DNA from: Anadara kagoshimensis
Taxonomy: Eukaryota; Mollusca; Bivalvia; Arcoida; Arcidae
Reading direction: 5' to 3'
Assembly: GCA_021292105.1 (NCBI GenBank)
Contig: CM037870.1
Span: forward strand, 41,511,076-41,575,075
DNA: 64,000 nucleotides
The notes beneath the pieces are model-generated. The model searched no databases and was not told where the DNA came from. It worked only from the letters and a program-made list of their open reading frames with translations. Position 1 is the first letter of the stretch. Every line of letters starts with the position of its first letter. Below, piece after piece: positions 54,501-64,000 of the stretch. Position numbers and translations under genes: made by a program.

Positions 54501-57500
54501 ACGACTATTACTCTTGCATTAAAATTTTACCGACGAAGGACGCCATGCGATGGATAGTGGAAATTTGAATAGTTCATATTAGGCATTCTCTTAAGTAAAA
54601 CCTAACGACACGATGCTTTGTTATATATACATGCACATTCTGGCGTTGGTTTTATTATAATGCATGCACTTGCAGCTATTTAAATGCATAGCTGAAGAAC
54701 GTATAACTGCCATAGGTCAATTCAACCAAGAACAAATTGTTAAAACTAAACTACATTAGTAAAAAAAAATACAAGAAAGACATATTCGACCCATTGGTTA
54801 TAAAACCAGACACATTACACCCATGTGTATAGATTTTTATTTACAGTGAAAATTCGTTAACTTCGTATAGGAAAACAACATTGGCCTGTCCGTTTGACAT
54901 TTCATTAGGAATATTCATATATTAAAATCCACTCAATACATGAGTAGCGTTAGGATTCGCAGTAAATACATAAACACATTACCGATGATTATTATTCACA
55001 TCATATAGACGAAATACACACGCGTGATCCCTATTACTTACATTAACTCGTCCATGATAAATATTTAAATCAAAGGTCAAGCAGGCAGGTTAATGTTGTT
55101 TGACTATATGCATCATTGATCGCAAAAAATATGACAAAGATAAAACTGAAAATATCGCGATTTCGCGTTATGTAGAGCATTTGAATACAATTATATTTAA
55201 GTTATCGAAGTTTGACTGTAATTTTATCGATCAGAGAAAAATGAAGATAATTCAAACCTCGTCCATCTGTACGATATTCCAATAAATCAATATCGCCCAA
55301 AACATTTCCAACTAGACGAAATAAGAAGCATGAGCGATATAATAGATTGAGAATATTTTATATGCAATCTGTTAGTTGTTAATGGATTAGAAATAATTGA
55401 TATGCAATGAATTAAAAATAATTGATACGCAATTTGTTAGTTGTTAATGAATTAATAATAATTTATATGTAATCATCTGTTAGTTGTTAATAAATAGAAA
55501 ATAATTGATATGCAATTTTAAGTTGTTAATTAATAAAAAACCACTGGTATGCAATTTGTTAGTTGTTAATGAATAAAGAATTACTGGTAATTAATTTGTT
55601 AGTTGTGAATGAATACAGAATCACTGGTATACTTTTTGTTAATTGTAAATACTTAATCAAAAAGGAAAGTTTTATTCAAGTTCCAAAAGGAAAAATTATT
55701 GTTGTATTTATTCAAGTTAAATTGTAATGACTGTTAATAGCAACATGAGCAAAGCACAGCTTTATATACCTCAAAGCACAATATGCGCATTACTGAAAGC
55801 AACGAAATGACTGGTATAAGTATATAACAATAATATTTAATATTATCTTAAGTTAAACTACTTTTTCTGTTCTTTGTGACAGGGAATTTCGCAAACAGGT
55901 TACACAAGATACATTTACCTTTACGAAGGACCCAGTTTCACTTTCCTGGTGGAAGCTAACTTGTTTAACTTAGGTTTCCTAGCCTCAAAGGTTTTACATT
56001 GCTTAGAGGTGTTGCATTGGACATAGATTGGTTTGTTTGGTTTTGATTTCCAAATAATAAAATTGATTTGAATGAAGTTTGATGGACCCGACCAAGCTCC
56101 CAGTCTTATTAATAATATTGTTAGGATTGATGTATTTATATTTGCTTTCTTGCTAATTAATTTTGTCACTATGTATGTGTACTGGTCATTCTTACTTGAG
56201 CTTCTAATCCGCTGTCTTTTAGCAACTGGCACCCCACTATTCATCCGTAACCAAATTGAGCAAACAATTAGTGTGTAGCAAACAAATATGATTAAAGCTG
56301 GAACTGCCACTGCACCACATACAAACAGTACTATGAAGAACTAAAATAAATAACAATAAAGATCATGGCATACACTAACATTAAAACTTGAAATTCCTCA
56401 AAACATAAGGTTAACTCCTCATGCAAAATATTCCCTAAGCTAAATTTGGTAAAATATATGTTTGTCCCTTTGGTATCTTTTGAACATCTTGAAAACAATT
56501 TTGGTGTCATTATTTTGTTCCAGGCACTACTGATGAAGAAAAGTATTCCTAAACGGCCGTCTAGTGCTGTAAAATTAAAACTGGTATAATACGTTAATCA
56601 CACATTCAAAAGTAGTGCCACAGAAATTAAAGAATCCAAAATAATAATAGAGCAATGTAAACCAACGATCTGGACAATAATATTAGGCCAAAGGTCAAAC
56701 TTTCTCTATCTCGCACAGTGAAAGGTGATACTATTATTCGCATCCATTGTACAATATTTTCTGTCATTTTTGCGAACCATAGAACCCGATAAGGCTCAAT
56801 CTCAATATTGAAGGATCTCGGTGATATTTAAAGCTTTTCTTTAGCTAAATTAGGTCAAATAAATTTTGAACCTTTGGGAATCTTTTCAACATCTTGAAAA
56901 ATAAATTTTTTATTCACATTTTTTGCCCCAGCACTACTGAGGAGGAATTGTATTCCTAGTGCTGTAGAGATAAAACTAGTATAATATGTAATTAATAAAA
57001 GCCAATATTTCTACGTACGTCAAATCTTTGATGAATATCAACTAACAATGTATACTATATACTTCACTGTCAATATCGTTAATTCTCAAAATTCTCCAAA
57101 AGCATTTACAATATGCCACTAAACATCTCTAGCCTTGTAAGTAAACCGAATTAGATTGATAATAATGCGTGTCTACAGGTTTTTTTCTAAAAATGTCAAT
57201 ATCATATACCATTTTTTAAAATTTAATCATAAAATACATTCAAAAATGTCGTATACCATTTTTGAATGCATTTTATGATTATTTTTTTTAAAAAAAAGGT
57301 ATATGACATCAGTATAACAAAAGCTTACATTGAAAATTAGAGTATTCAACAAAATGAAATGTACAATTGGCACATTTAAGACTTAGTACCTTAATATCCG
57401 ATTTCTCATACGTCAGGTCACACATTGTTTTTCCAGGGAAGGAAAAAGTGTTGGAATTTATACCCTGTGGAATAGCAAAAAGCATGGCGACAATCCACCC

Positions 57501-60254
57501 GAGTATAGTTGAAGTGTATTTATATCGTTTGCCTCTCCCTATGTGTTTAAGTGGCTGTAGAATAACAAACAGTCTGTCAAGACTAATTATGACGAGCATG
57601 TTGCTGGAAGCGTAGGGCATCACGTGACTCATATACATATACAGACGACACATGATCAATCCTGCCACCCACCCGATACTTGTCCGTTGTATTGCATCAG
57701 GTAGTAGGTAAACCAGACCCATTCCAAAATCTACAGAAAAAGGAATAAAATAAAAACGGCAATATATATTATAATTTTAGAAAGTGCAAGAATCCACATT
57801 TTTGTGTAGTATTTGTTTGTTATTCCCGATTTTATTGTCCACAGTACAGCACTTTGTTTTACATATTACTTTATTTTTAATTTTAAGAGTCCCAATAGAA
57901 TACCAATAAATAGTAATAACTTAAATGAAACAAACCATAACCTTTAAGAGTAATGAGACAATTTTGAAAGTGAACGGACTCTGGACATGATGAACAACCA
58001 CCTATATAATTTATTCTATAATATTTTGGTCTGAGCACTACTGATGAGGAATTTTATTCCAAAACGGCCGTCTAGTGATACAAAATTAAAACTTGTTTAA
58101 TAATAATTGCAATCAGTTACTTTCCTGGTGGACTAAGTTTTCCAGAGAATAGCGTTAATCTAGGAGGCAATACATTGTATTGTACAGATAAATATTGTTA
58201 ATCAAAATTATCTCCTTCGTAAATTTAAAAATTCCTCAAAAACTAAACTATGCTTTTATCGTCCAAAGTATTGCCTTAGGTGGATTTGGTGAAAAAAATT
58301 CTTCCATTTTGTTAATTCAACTTCTTAAAATAAATTTTAATTCCCACGATGTTGGTTATGAGGAATTTTGTTCCAACACACGGTCATCTAGTGCTGCAAA
58401 ATAAAGTTCAGCAATAATTATATCATTAAGACCATAGTACATGTTGCCTATTATTATTCCAAGACATCATACTTGGTTTATGACAATGTGTAAAAATTAC
58501 CATTACCAAAGGAACGAAATCTTACCAGCTATTGATAGTTGTAACACGAAAAATGTCAGTCTGTTTCTCTCTGGTTTGCGAAGAATACAGGTTATCAATA
58601 TACCATTTAACATTAGTATTAAAACAATCTCCACCCACGTGATTATATGTGCTGCATTCATATAGTCCTATCAAAAACATAACAAAATAGAATACACATT
58701 TAAACACGGCAGTAAAACATTGTTATAATATATAACACAACATTGATAATATGACAAATGGGTGTAATCAGCTTACCATGTTATTGTTACACCAATCAGT
58801 TTGTGCTAAGCGTTATGGAATTCGTTAACGTCGCAAAACTTTACGTGGTTTTCATAATAAAATATCATCCTGTGATACCCCATGTTCATTTTTGTAAACA
58901 ATAGTTCCACAGAATCTTTATGGGACATCATGTGATACATTATGACATAGCTCGTGACGTGTTTTAGGACCATCACGTGGTGCGTTATGGGATATCATGT
59001 AATGTGTTTAAGGAATAACACGTGGTGTTATGGGATATCTTGTAATGTATTTTAGGACTATCACGTGGTGTGTTTTGGGAAAGCACGTGTTGCGTATGGG
59101 ATATCATGTGATATTCGGTTAGGGATTCCACATAGTTCGTTGGAGAGCCTAGTAAGGAATATTAAATTATTGTTCTTTTAACGTTTGAAACAAAAGCTTT
59201 AGATTCGACATCCCTATGTACATGCAAATTGTTTTGCTTACACCTAGTGCAATAATTACGGAAAATAAAATAAAGGAGTACAAACGTTTATTTATTTATC
59301 GAGCAACGTCCGTAGCGTAAGGATAACGAAATACCACTGTTATTGTAGAAGATTTTATGATTCGAGATGACAGAGCAGACCTGACGGAAGTTAAAGACTA
59401 ATCTAATGAAAAGGTGTCAAAGGTCGGCTGCCGAATAGTCGAGGGACCTGTAAGAGTTGTCGAATAGAGACGAGGGACCGATAAACGCTGTCGATTCAAT
59501 ACTTTTTTGTTGGCTTAGTGTTTAACGTTCGACATGCCTGAACTGTAGATGTTCTGTCCAAGCTGTAAAAGTGACCAAAATAAATAAATAAATGTCTTTT
59601 CTGTATGTACCAGGAACATACCAATCCATGTCCAAATCACAATCCCAAAGCATAGTTTAAAACCCTGAAACTGCCAAATTAAGTTAAACACGTGACACGT
59701 TGACTTCCGTCAAAGAAGTGAGGTCAGGTGCTCCGGAAGGGTAATCACCTGCTGTTTAGAAAGCTTTATTCGCCACACGTGTAATTAATATTGAGAAACG
59801 ATACATGGAACTATGACACGTCAAATATATCTAAATTAATCATGGATGCAGAGACATTAATGTATTCATTCTTTGAATTTTTTGTTATCTTATTTTAGTT
59901 GATTCTTTGGATTTTTTGTTATTTTATTTTAGTTGATTCTTTGTATTTTTTGTTATTGTATTTTTGTTTATTTTTTGAATTTTTTGTTATTTTATTTTAG
60001 TTGATTGTTTGTTGAATTTTTTTGTTATTTTATTTTTGTTTATTCTTTGAAATTTTTGTTATTGTATTTTTGTAACATACGTACCTCATAATGATATTAG
60101 CATTTTTCACAGAAGCACTTGAATTCGTATTGTCAACGTCAATTCTTGATCCATTTATTTCAGATGAGTTGGCTCCTGCGTTCAGCATCTCGTTTGTCTG
60201 TAATCTGTATAAAAAGGAATAAAATGATAAGAAAAGGGTTAGGATTAGTGCCAT
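51147..60254 (-). CDS. Class A neuropeptide GPCR, vasopressin/CCAP/NPS-receptor-like (6 exons)
   Basis: Exons 60188 (or 60254)-60081, 58667-58526, 57730-57390, 56340-56196, 52512-52411 and 51403-51147, in frame: 364 aa from Met 60188 or 386 aa from Met 60254. The N-terminus has glycosylation sites (NSS, NGS). TM1 WVEIVLILMLNGILI; TM2 with conserved Asp (SIADFGMGL); TM3 cysteine (MCRLYMYM) pairing with an ECL2 cysteine (KTMCDLTY); SLDRL at the DRY position; TM5 VPALIIFVCYTLIV; TM6 SWSP at the CWxP position; TM7 LNSVANPIVF at the NPxxY position. The YASSNMLVIISLDR stretch recalls vasopressin, CCAP and NPS receptors. G-protein signalling at the plasma membrane is expected; the ligand cannot be told. 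An acceptor AG at 60205-60206 suggests a 5' UTR exon and start at 60188. Confidence 0.83.
51500..51567. repeat. (GATT)n microsatellite
   Basis: GATTGATT repeats with one GACTGACT interruption, in the last intron of the GPCR gene close to exon 6. Confidence 0.95.
52812..52852 (+). ncRNA. Hammerhead ribozyme-like motif, copy 2 (degenerate)
   Basis: GCACTA and CTGATGAG are kept. Stem II and the GAAAC box have decayed (TTTTATTCGACC) and the 3' arm is TGTGC. It is preceded by the same AAGTTTGGTCTAA leader as other copies. It lies in GPCR intron 4-5, antisense. Confidence 0.4.
54866..55108. mobile_element. Inverted-repeat element (family B), second full copy
   Basis: TATAGGAAAACAACATTGGCC at the left and CAGGTTAATGTTGTTTGAC at the right, with the same interior phrases (ACTCGTCC.TAATAAATATTT) as 8161-8402. 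Confidence 0.7.
55365..55640. repeat. ~45-bp tandem repeat, ~6 copies
   Basis: Unit contains TGATATGCAATTTGTTAGTT then GTTAATGAAT and AAAATAA; copies vary. Confidence 0.8.
55870..56070 (+). repeat. Degraded family A-like repeat overlapping the GPCR exon 4 region boundary
   Basis: CAAACAGGTTACACAAG, TTTCACTTTCCTGGTGGAAG, GACATAGATTGGTTTGTTTG. It ends about 125 bp downstream of exon 4 on the GPCR strand. Confidence 0.5.
56524..56567 (+). ncRNA. Hammerhead ribozyme-like motif, copy 3
   Basis: GCACTA, CTGATGA (56530-56536), imperfect stem II, AAACGGCCGTC, TAGTGC. The six-base stem I is perfectly complementary and the GTC triplet is present; G12 of the GAAAC box is not. Confidence 0.5.
56931..56962 (+). 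ncRNA. Hammerhead ribozyme-like motif, copy 4 (stem III and GAAAC deleted)
   Basis: GCACTA, CTGAGGA, stem II GGAAT/ATTCC, then directly TAGTGC. The segment that would hold GAAAC and the cleavage triplet is missing, so it cannot cleave. Confidence 0.4.
57195..57312. mobile_element. AT-rich palindromic MITE (family F)
   Basis: ATATCATATACCATTTTTTA at the left and AAAAAGGTATATGACAT at the right, with an inner AATCATAAAATACATTC / GAATGCATTTTATGATT pairing. Related pieces lie at 2430-2470, 6480-6520, 62140-62260 and 63655-63700. Confidence 0.75.
58035..58078 (+). ncRNA. Hammerhead ribozyme-like motif, copy 5
   Basis: GCACTA, CTGATGAG (58041-58048), perfect stem II GGAAT-TTT-ATTCC, AAAAC in place of GAAAC, minimal stem III AC[GGCC]GT, GTC triplet (58070-58072), TAGTGA. 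The G12 to A change fits CpG decay (CCGAAA to CCAAAA). Confidence 0.55.
58349..58395 (+). ncRNA. Hammerhead ribozyme-like motif, copy 6 (degenerate)
   Basis: TTATGAGGAATTTTGTTCC, then ACACACGGTCATCTAGTGCTG: stem II and the 3' arm are recognisable but the 5' arm and core have drifted. Confidence 0.35.
58920..59110. repeat. ~54-bp tandem repeat with CACGTGGTG motifs
   Basis: GGGATATCATGTAATGTGTTT and TTAGGACTATCACGTGGTG alternate about four times in GPCR intron 1. Confidence 0.8.
59420..59545. mobile_element. Family I MITE fragment, reversed
   Basis: GGCTGCCGAATAGTCGAG, AGTTGTCGAATAGAGACG, TTAGTGTTTAACGTTCGAC. Confidence 0.55.
59610..59850 (-). repeat. Dispersed repeat family A, minus orientation
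   Basis: CCATGTCCAAATCACAATCCC, AAGTTAAACACGTGACACG, GTGCTCCGGAAGGGTAATC, matching the copies at 12.2 and 43.6 kb. Confidence 0.65.
59855..60075. repeat. ~35-bp T-rich tandem repeat beside GPCR exon 1
   Basis: TTGATTCTTTG, AATTTTTTGTTATTTTATTTT repeated about six times. It ends a few bases from the exon 1 donor at 60080/60079. Confidence 0.85.
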
Positions 60255-62139
60255 ATTATAACTGTTTTTATTTTTCTAATTGAAATATTAAAAAAATATA
60301 AAATGACAATAGGTGGAAGGAGAAACAACTAGCGATGAAAATAATACCAACTTGGAGAAAAAATTATATGCATATAAGTTACTTGTACAAGAACTTTCTG
60401 TGTCCTATTTTAATAAGGGAGTCATAAGACCCGATGAAAAGACTGTAAACAACGTATTTTTAAAATTACGAATTAGTACATTAGAAGAAAATATTGTTGC
60501 AAAATTAATAATAATAATAATTTAAAAAAATTAAATTTAAAAAAACCAGTAAAAATGTCCTAGATGATCAGATATTGCATATCGAATCAATCTATTTACG
60601 AAATAAGGTAATTTTCCAATGTCTTTATGAACTTGGAAAGAATAATGGGCTGTCTCAAATTGCATAAAAGGCGAAGCCCGTGTTTTTACCAATTCAATCA
60701 CGAGCACTTTTACATGCGTGACGTTGTTGCTGCACAATTACCTTATTTCTCATATTTACAATATTTATAAAGATTAATTTTATTGCCAATTACATTTTCC
60801 AAGTTAATTTGGAAACAATTTTGAAATGCGCTGTTGTTACACCTTTTCAGAAAAATGGATCGTCTCCTGTCAGTCAAAGAGAGCATTTCACATCTGACAT
60901 CATCACGTCAGCGCGTGGAGCAATGTCAATGTTGCAAAGTATAGTCGATTTCAAATACTTTATTGAAGCAAAGATATTGCAATTGTAAATACTTACGTAT
61001 AGTCCAAAAAGAGATAAAATAGAGATATTTAAAATAATTGAGATAAATGAAATCTCTTTTTCATTAGCCTATTTAATGTATGTGTAATTTAGAAGTATGA
61101 CAAAAATTTGAAATTTTGTTATATATTCAATATATTCATAAAGCATATTTTTATGTATGTATATGCAACTGCTATGAAACATTACAGAATGTAAAAAAAA
61201 TGTGCCAAGGAAGCAGTGATACAAAAATTATCAATCGAAATTAAAAAAAAATACATGACTATGTTTTACAAACTTTAATTTATATTGAAAGGCTCCTTTA
61301 CTTCCCTGATTTCTATCCATTTTCATAATAAACTGCTATAGATCGAACTCACAGTTGAGAAATCTTGAGTTCGACGTGTCGACCGCCAGATTCGTTTTGA
61401 TGTGGGTTATGTGAATCTTTCTTGAGCACCTTCACAACATTGTTTCTAAAGCTATCACGCCTTATTGCCACATATAGCTGTTGGATAGATGTTTTGAATG
61501 TATTCAAATACTTGAATTACATACCTATTGTCACACCAGTACTGCAAGTTCAAATGAAGATTTTTAAAACATTTGTGGTACTTTTAAAATTTAAAGACTT
61601 ATCGTTAAGGATTTTGAAACAAAACTGCCTCTGGCGCATTTTGATTTTGAATAGAAATGAAATGCCATATGTACATCACCCGCCATTTTACCGATTCAAT
61701 CACAAGCATATTCTTCATGCATGTTGCTACAATTAAGGGAAGCCAATAAGTCAAATTGCCCTCGTGGAGAGAACCAACATAGCAACATAATATGAAATAT
61801 CTAAATTTTGCAGAACGTTAGTTTTCCACTTATTTTAGCAAGAATTCCGAAAGGCGCAATTTTAAAAAAAGAATTAAATGTTGATAATAATAATAATAAT
61901 AATAATAATTCTTACCTTTTGATCTAAGCACGGACAATTACAATGTTTCGTGATATGAATAATATAAAAGTCTTTACACTATTCCTAAGTACGCACACAA
62001 GTGGTTGAAAATTAAAACCAGTGATTCTAAATCGCCGGTATCAATAACTGAATTTTTTTTATATACTGTATACAAGAACTGTTTTTGGTCACATAAAGCC
62101 CGGATATGTCTAATCTACCGCAGTGGTATAGATTTGTCA
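60255..62139. other. Intergenic region upstream of the GPCR gene
   Basis: It would contain a GPCR promoter and a possible 5' UTR exon. A 70-aa plus ORF at 60313-60525 has no recognisable domain. (AAT)n lies at about 61889-61909. Confidence 0.4.
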
Positions 62140-62260
62140 TATATAATTTTTTCAAAATTTAATCATAAAATACATTTTAAAAAATGATGTATGACAATAT
62201 CGCCATACACCTTTTTTTAATCTAATAATAAAATACATTTAAAAAAGTATATGACAGATT
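62140..62260. mobile_element. Family F MITE, tandem or inverted pair
   Basis: TTGTCATATATAATTTTTTC, AATCATAAAATACATTTTA, TGTATGACAATATCGCC, then a second ATAAAATACATTTAAAAAAG. Confidence 0.65.
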
Positions 62261-62518
62261 CACCAACGAGACATTTTTTTAGTTTATGGTTATTCACATG
62301 ATTCCCTGCTTGTCTAAAATCTGCTGTTGTGTAATGAGAAGTAAAAACAAGAGCATGGCAGAAAAATATCCAACTTAATGATAAAATTAAATAATCAATA
62401 ACATCGTGATACACCAGTACGACTTAATTGTTTTTAATATGTCTGTTTCGCATTCAATTTTGTCATTCCCCCTTTCAGACCGTCATGATTATCTAAGTAC
62501 TAGTAATTAGATGCGTAT

Positions 62519-62522
<4 letters not shown>

Positions 62523-62563
<41 letters not shown>
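62523..62563. repeat. (GA)n microsatellite
   Basis: Uninterrupted GA dinucleotides. Confidence 0.97.
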
Positions 62564-62564
<1 letters not shown>

Positions 62565-63309
62565 AATTCAGTATATAAATATATCGTTCCATTTTCCTCG
62601 ATTCTGCAAAACTAAATGTATCTATTAAAATTGATGTATTTATAAGTATTTTAACGTAAATTTCATTACATCTACATTATTTCATGTTTTAATGTCAAAT
62701 GCGGTCTAAAGTCAGGAGTTTTGTCATCAGCGCTTATGTGTTTACCGTTTCTTGTTTTGCTTTTGTTGTTGTTTCCTTCATTTACTTTCATTGATAAGTG
62801 TTCTTGGTTATACAGGTTGTTGCCAAGCATACGTTTCAGAATATTAAATGAAACATACGTGTAGATGAAACTATCAAAATCCAACAAGTAGTCTTCATTG
62901 ATCTTTGTTTTTAGTGTAATACACAAGTTTTTATATATACATGTATATATATTTCACCTACAGTCAGGCTCATTGTTGCAATGCAGGCTTACCAACTAGT
63001 AGTATTTGACATTCCTTTTAATCCTTATAAATATTTATATGGGTCTTATACTATTTTAATCCTGTAATGACAACTGTGATGATTCGAATTTAGAAATGGT
63101 AAAACTTTTTTAACTTTTCATCTATTTATTAATATTATTTCATCTGGGAAAAAATACTGATAAGCTACATAATCCATAGAGGATTTTATAACCATGGTGG
63201 TTTTAAAGAGGTATTACATGTTAAAATGGTCACCTCCTATTGTTTCTCTAGGTATGTATAGATCAACAATTTTCTTTACATTCTTCGAATATTCAAATTT
63301 TCTTATTTG

Positions 63310-63497
63310 GTATACGGTTAACCTGTCTACAAAGACAACTCAAGGGAACCAGTAGAAATGGCCTTTATAGGCAGGTGACCTTTATATACAGGCTCAAATA
63401 ATATGAATAAAGAACAATTGGGATACAATTCTACTGGCCTTTATAAGCAGGTGGCCGTTATATATATAGAGGTGACCTTTAAGGCAGGCTGGACTAA
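63310..63497. mobile_element. MITE (family C), third copy
   Basis: AACCTGTCTACAAAGACAAC at the left and GACCTTTAAGGCAGGCTGGA at the right, with ACAATTGGGATACAATTCTAC inside. Confidence 0.65.
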
Positions 63498-63776
63498 TAG
63501 TATTTGATATTAATAAACAACAGGGATTCAGTTAAGTTGTGTAACAAAATAACGACATAATTTATTTCTTTTAAATTTAAGGATCCTTAGAAACTAAGTA
63601 TATCAGGCATCTAAGTATTTCCTTAGCTAAATTTTGTTAAATATATTTAAGTCCTTTAGTCACATACCATTTTTTAATCCTAAAATACATTCAAAAAGTA
63701 AAATAAATTAAAATAGTGGTGATACTTTGGGTATTTTTCAACCCCTTAAAAATTTGATTTCGCAATCTTGGTCTAA

Positions 63777-63808
63777 GCACTACTGATGAGGAAACGGTCG
63801 TTTGGTGC
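63777..63808 (+). ncRNA. Hammerhead ribozyme-like motif, copy 7 (stem II deleted)
   Basis: GCACTA and CTGATGA run almost directly into GAAACGG, with TTTGGTGC as the 3' arm. Stem II is absent. It follows the same 'ttggtctaa' leader as copies 2 and 5. Confidence 0.4.
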
Positions 63809-64000
63809 TGTAAAATTGACACTGGCATAATATATACACATGTATATATATTATATATATTACATCATATTAATGCTGCAATTATATGTAATTTGATAAA
63901 TAGCTACTTAATGGTAAGAAAGGAAAATGTATCATTCTACCAATATGAATGTGATAAAAAGACAACATTAACATTGTTGTGTTTACTTAAGTTAACTATC

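Noticed and set aside
60313..60525. 70-aa plus ORF
   Set aside because: Ends in a low-complexity isoleucine run; no domain.

Overview
This is eukaryotic nuclear DNA, most likely from a bivalve mollusc. It is AT-rich, has many introns with GT/AG boundaries, and is full of microsatellites, minisatellites, small inverted-repeat (MITE-like) elements and tRNA-derived SINEs with the bivalve-type core. It also carries the dispersed 'CCGGAGCACCTGGCC' repeat that I recall from bivalve genomes. The gene families (NIT-domain guanylate cyclases, RING-less TRIM-like propeller proteins, a vasopressin/CCAP-class GPCR, an expanded MIB/PARP repertoire) fit a lophotrochozoan. I cannot name the species.

Layout. 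(1) 1-6.6 kb: no gene seen, only repeats. (2) 6.6-26.6 kb, minus strand: one gene assembled here from 18 exons in continuous frame (955 codons). It encodes a mind-bomb-like protein (MIB_HERC2, ZZ, MIB_HERC2, REP modules, ankyrin array) whose C-terminal RING fingers are replaced by a PARP/mono-ADP-ribosyltransferase catalytic domain. Its introns hold a LINE 3' end, many MITEs and a 2.1-kb inverted-repeat element with decayed THAP-like and YqaJ-like coding. (3) 26.6-29.9 kb: intergenic, with a 60-bp minisatellite, a SINE and nested MITEs. (4) 29.9-37.4 kb plus and 38.6-42.9 kb minus: two paralogous membrane guanylate cyclases with a NIT-type sensor region, tail to tail, with matching exon structure. 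(5) 44.4-46.3 kb plus: an intronless RING-less TRIM-like coiled-coil/beta-propeller protein, preceded by a truncated duplicate of its own 5' end. (6) 46.3-51.1 kb: repeats plus a THAP-domain fragment. (7) 51.1-60.3 kb minus: a six-exon class A neuropeptide GPCR. (8) 60.3-64 kb: repeats.

The two signals I find most interesting are the MIB-ankyrin-PARP architecture and a dispersed repeat with seven copies (22.4, 52.8, 56.5, 56.9, 58.0, 58.3, 63.8 kb) ending in a type I hammerhead ribozyme-like motif. The motif has a CTGATGA core, a 6-bp stem I (GCACTA/TAGTGC), a stem II hairpin, a GAAAC box and a GTC cleavage triplet, as in metazoan retrozymes.

The genes form no operon. Shared themes are signalling (cGMP synthesis, neuropeptide reception) and protein modification (ADP-ribosylation, TRIM-like scaffolding). 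All exon structures were inferred by eye from splice signals, reading frame and family similarity. No transcript or database search was available.
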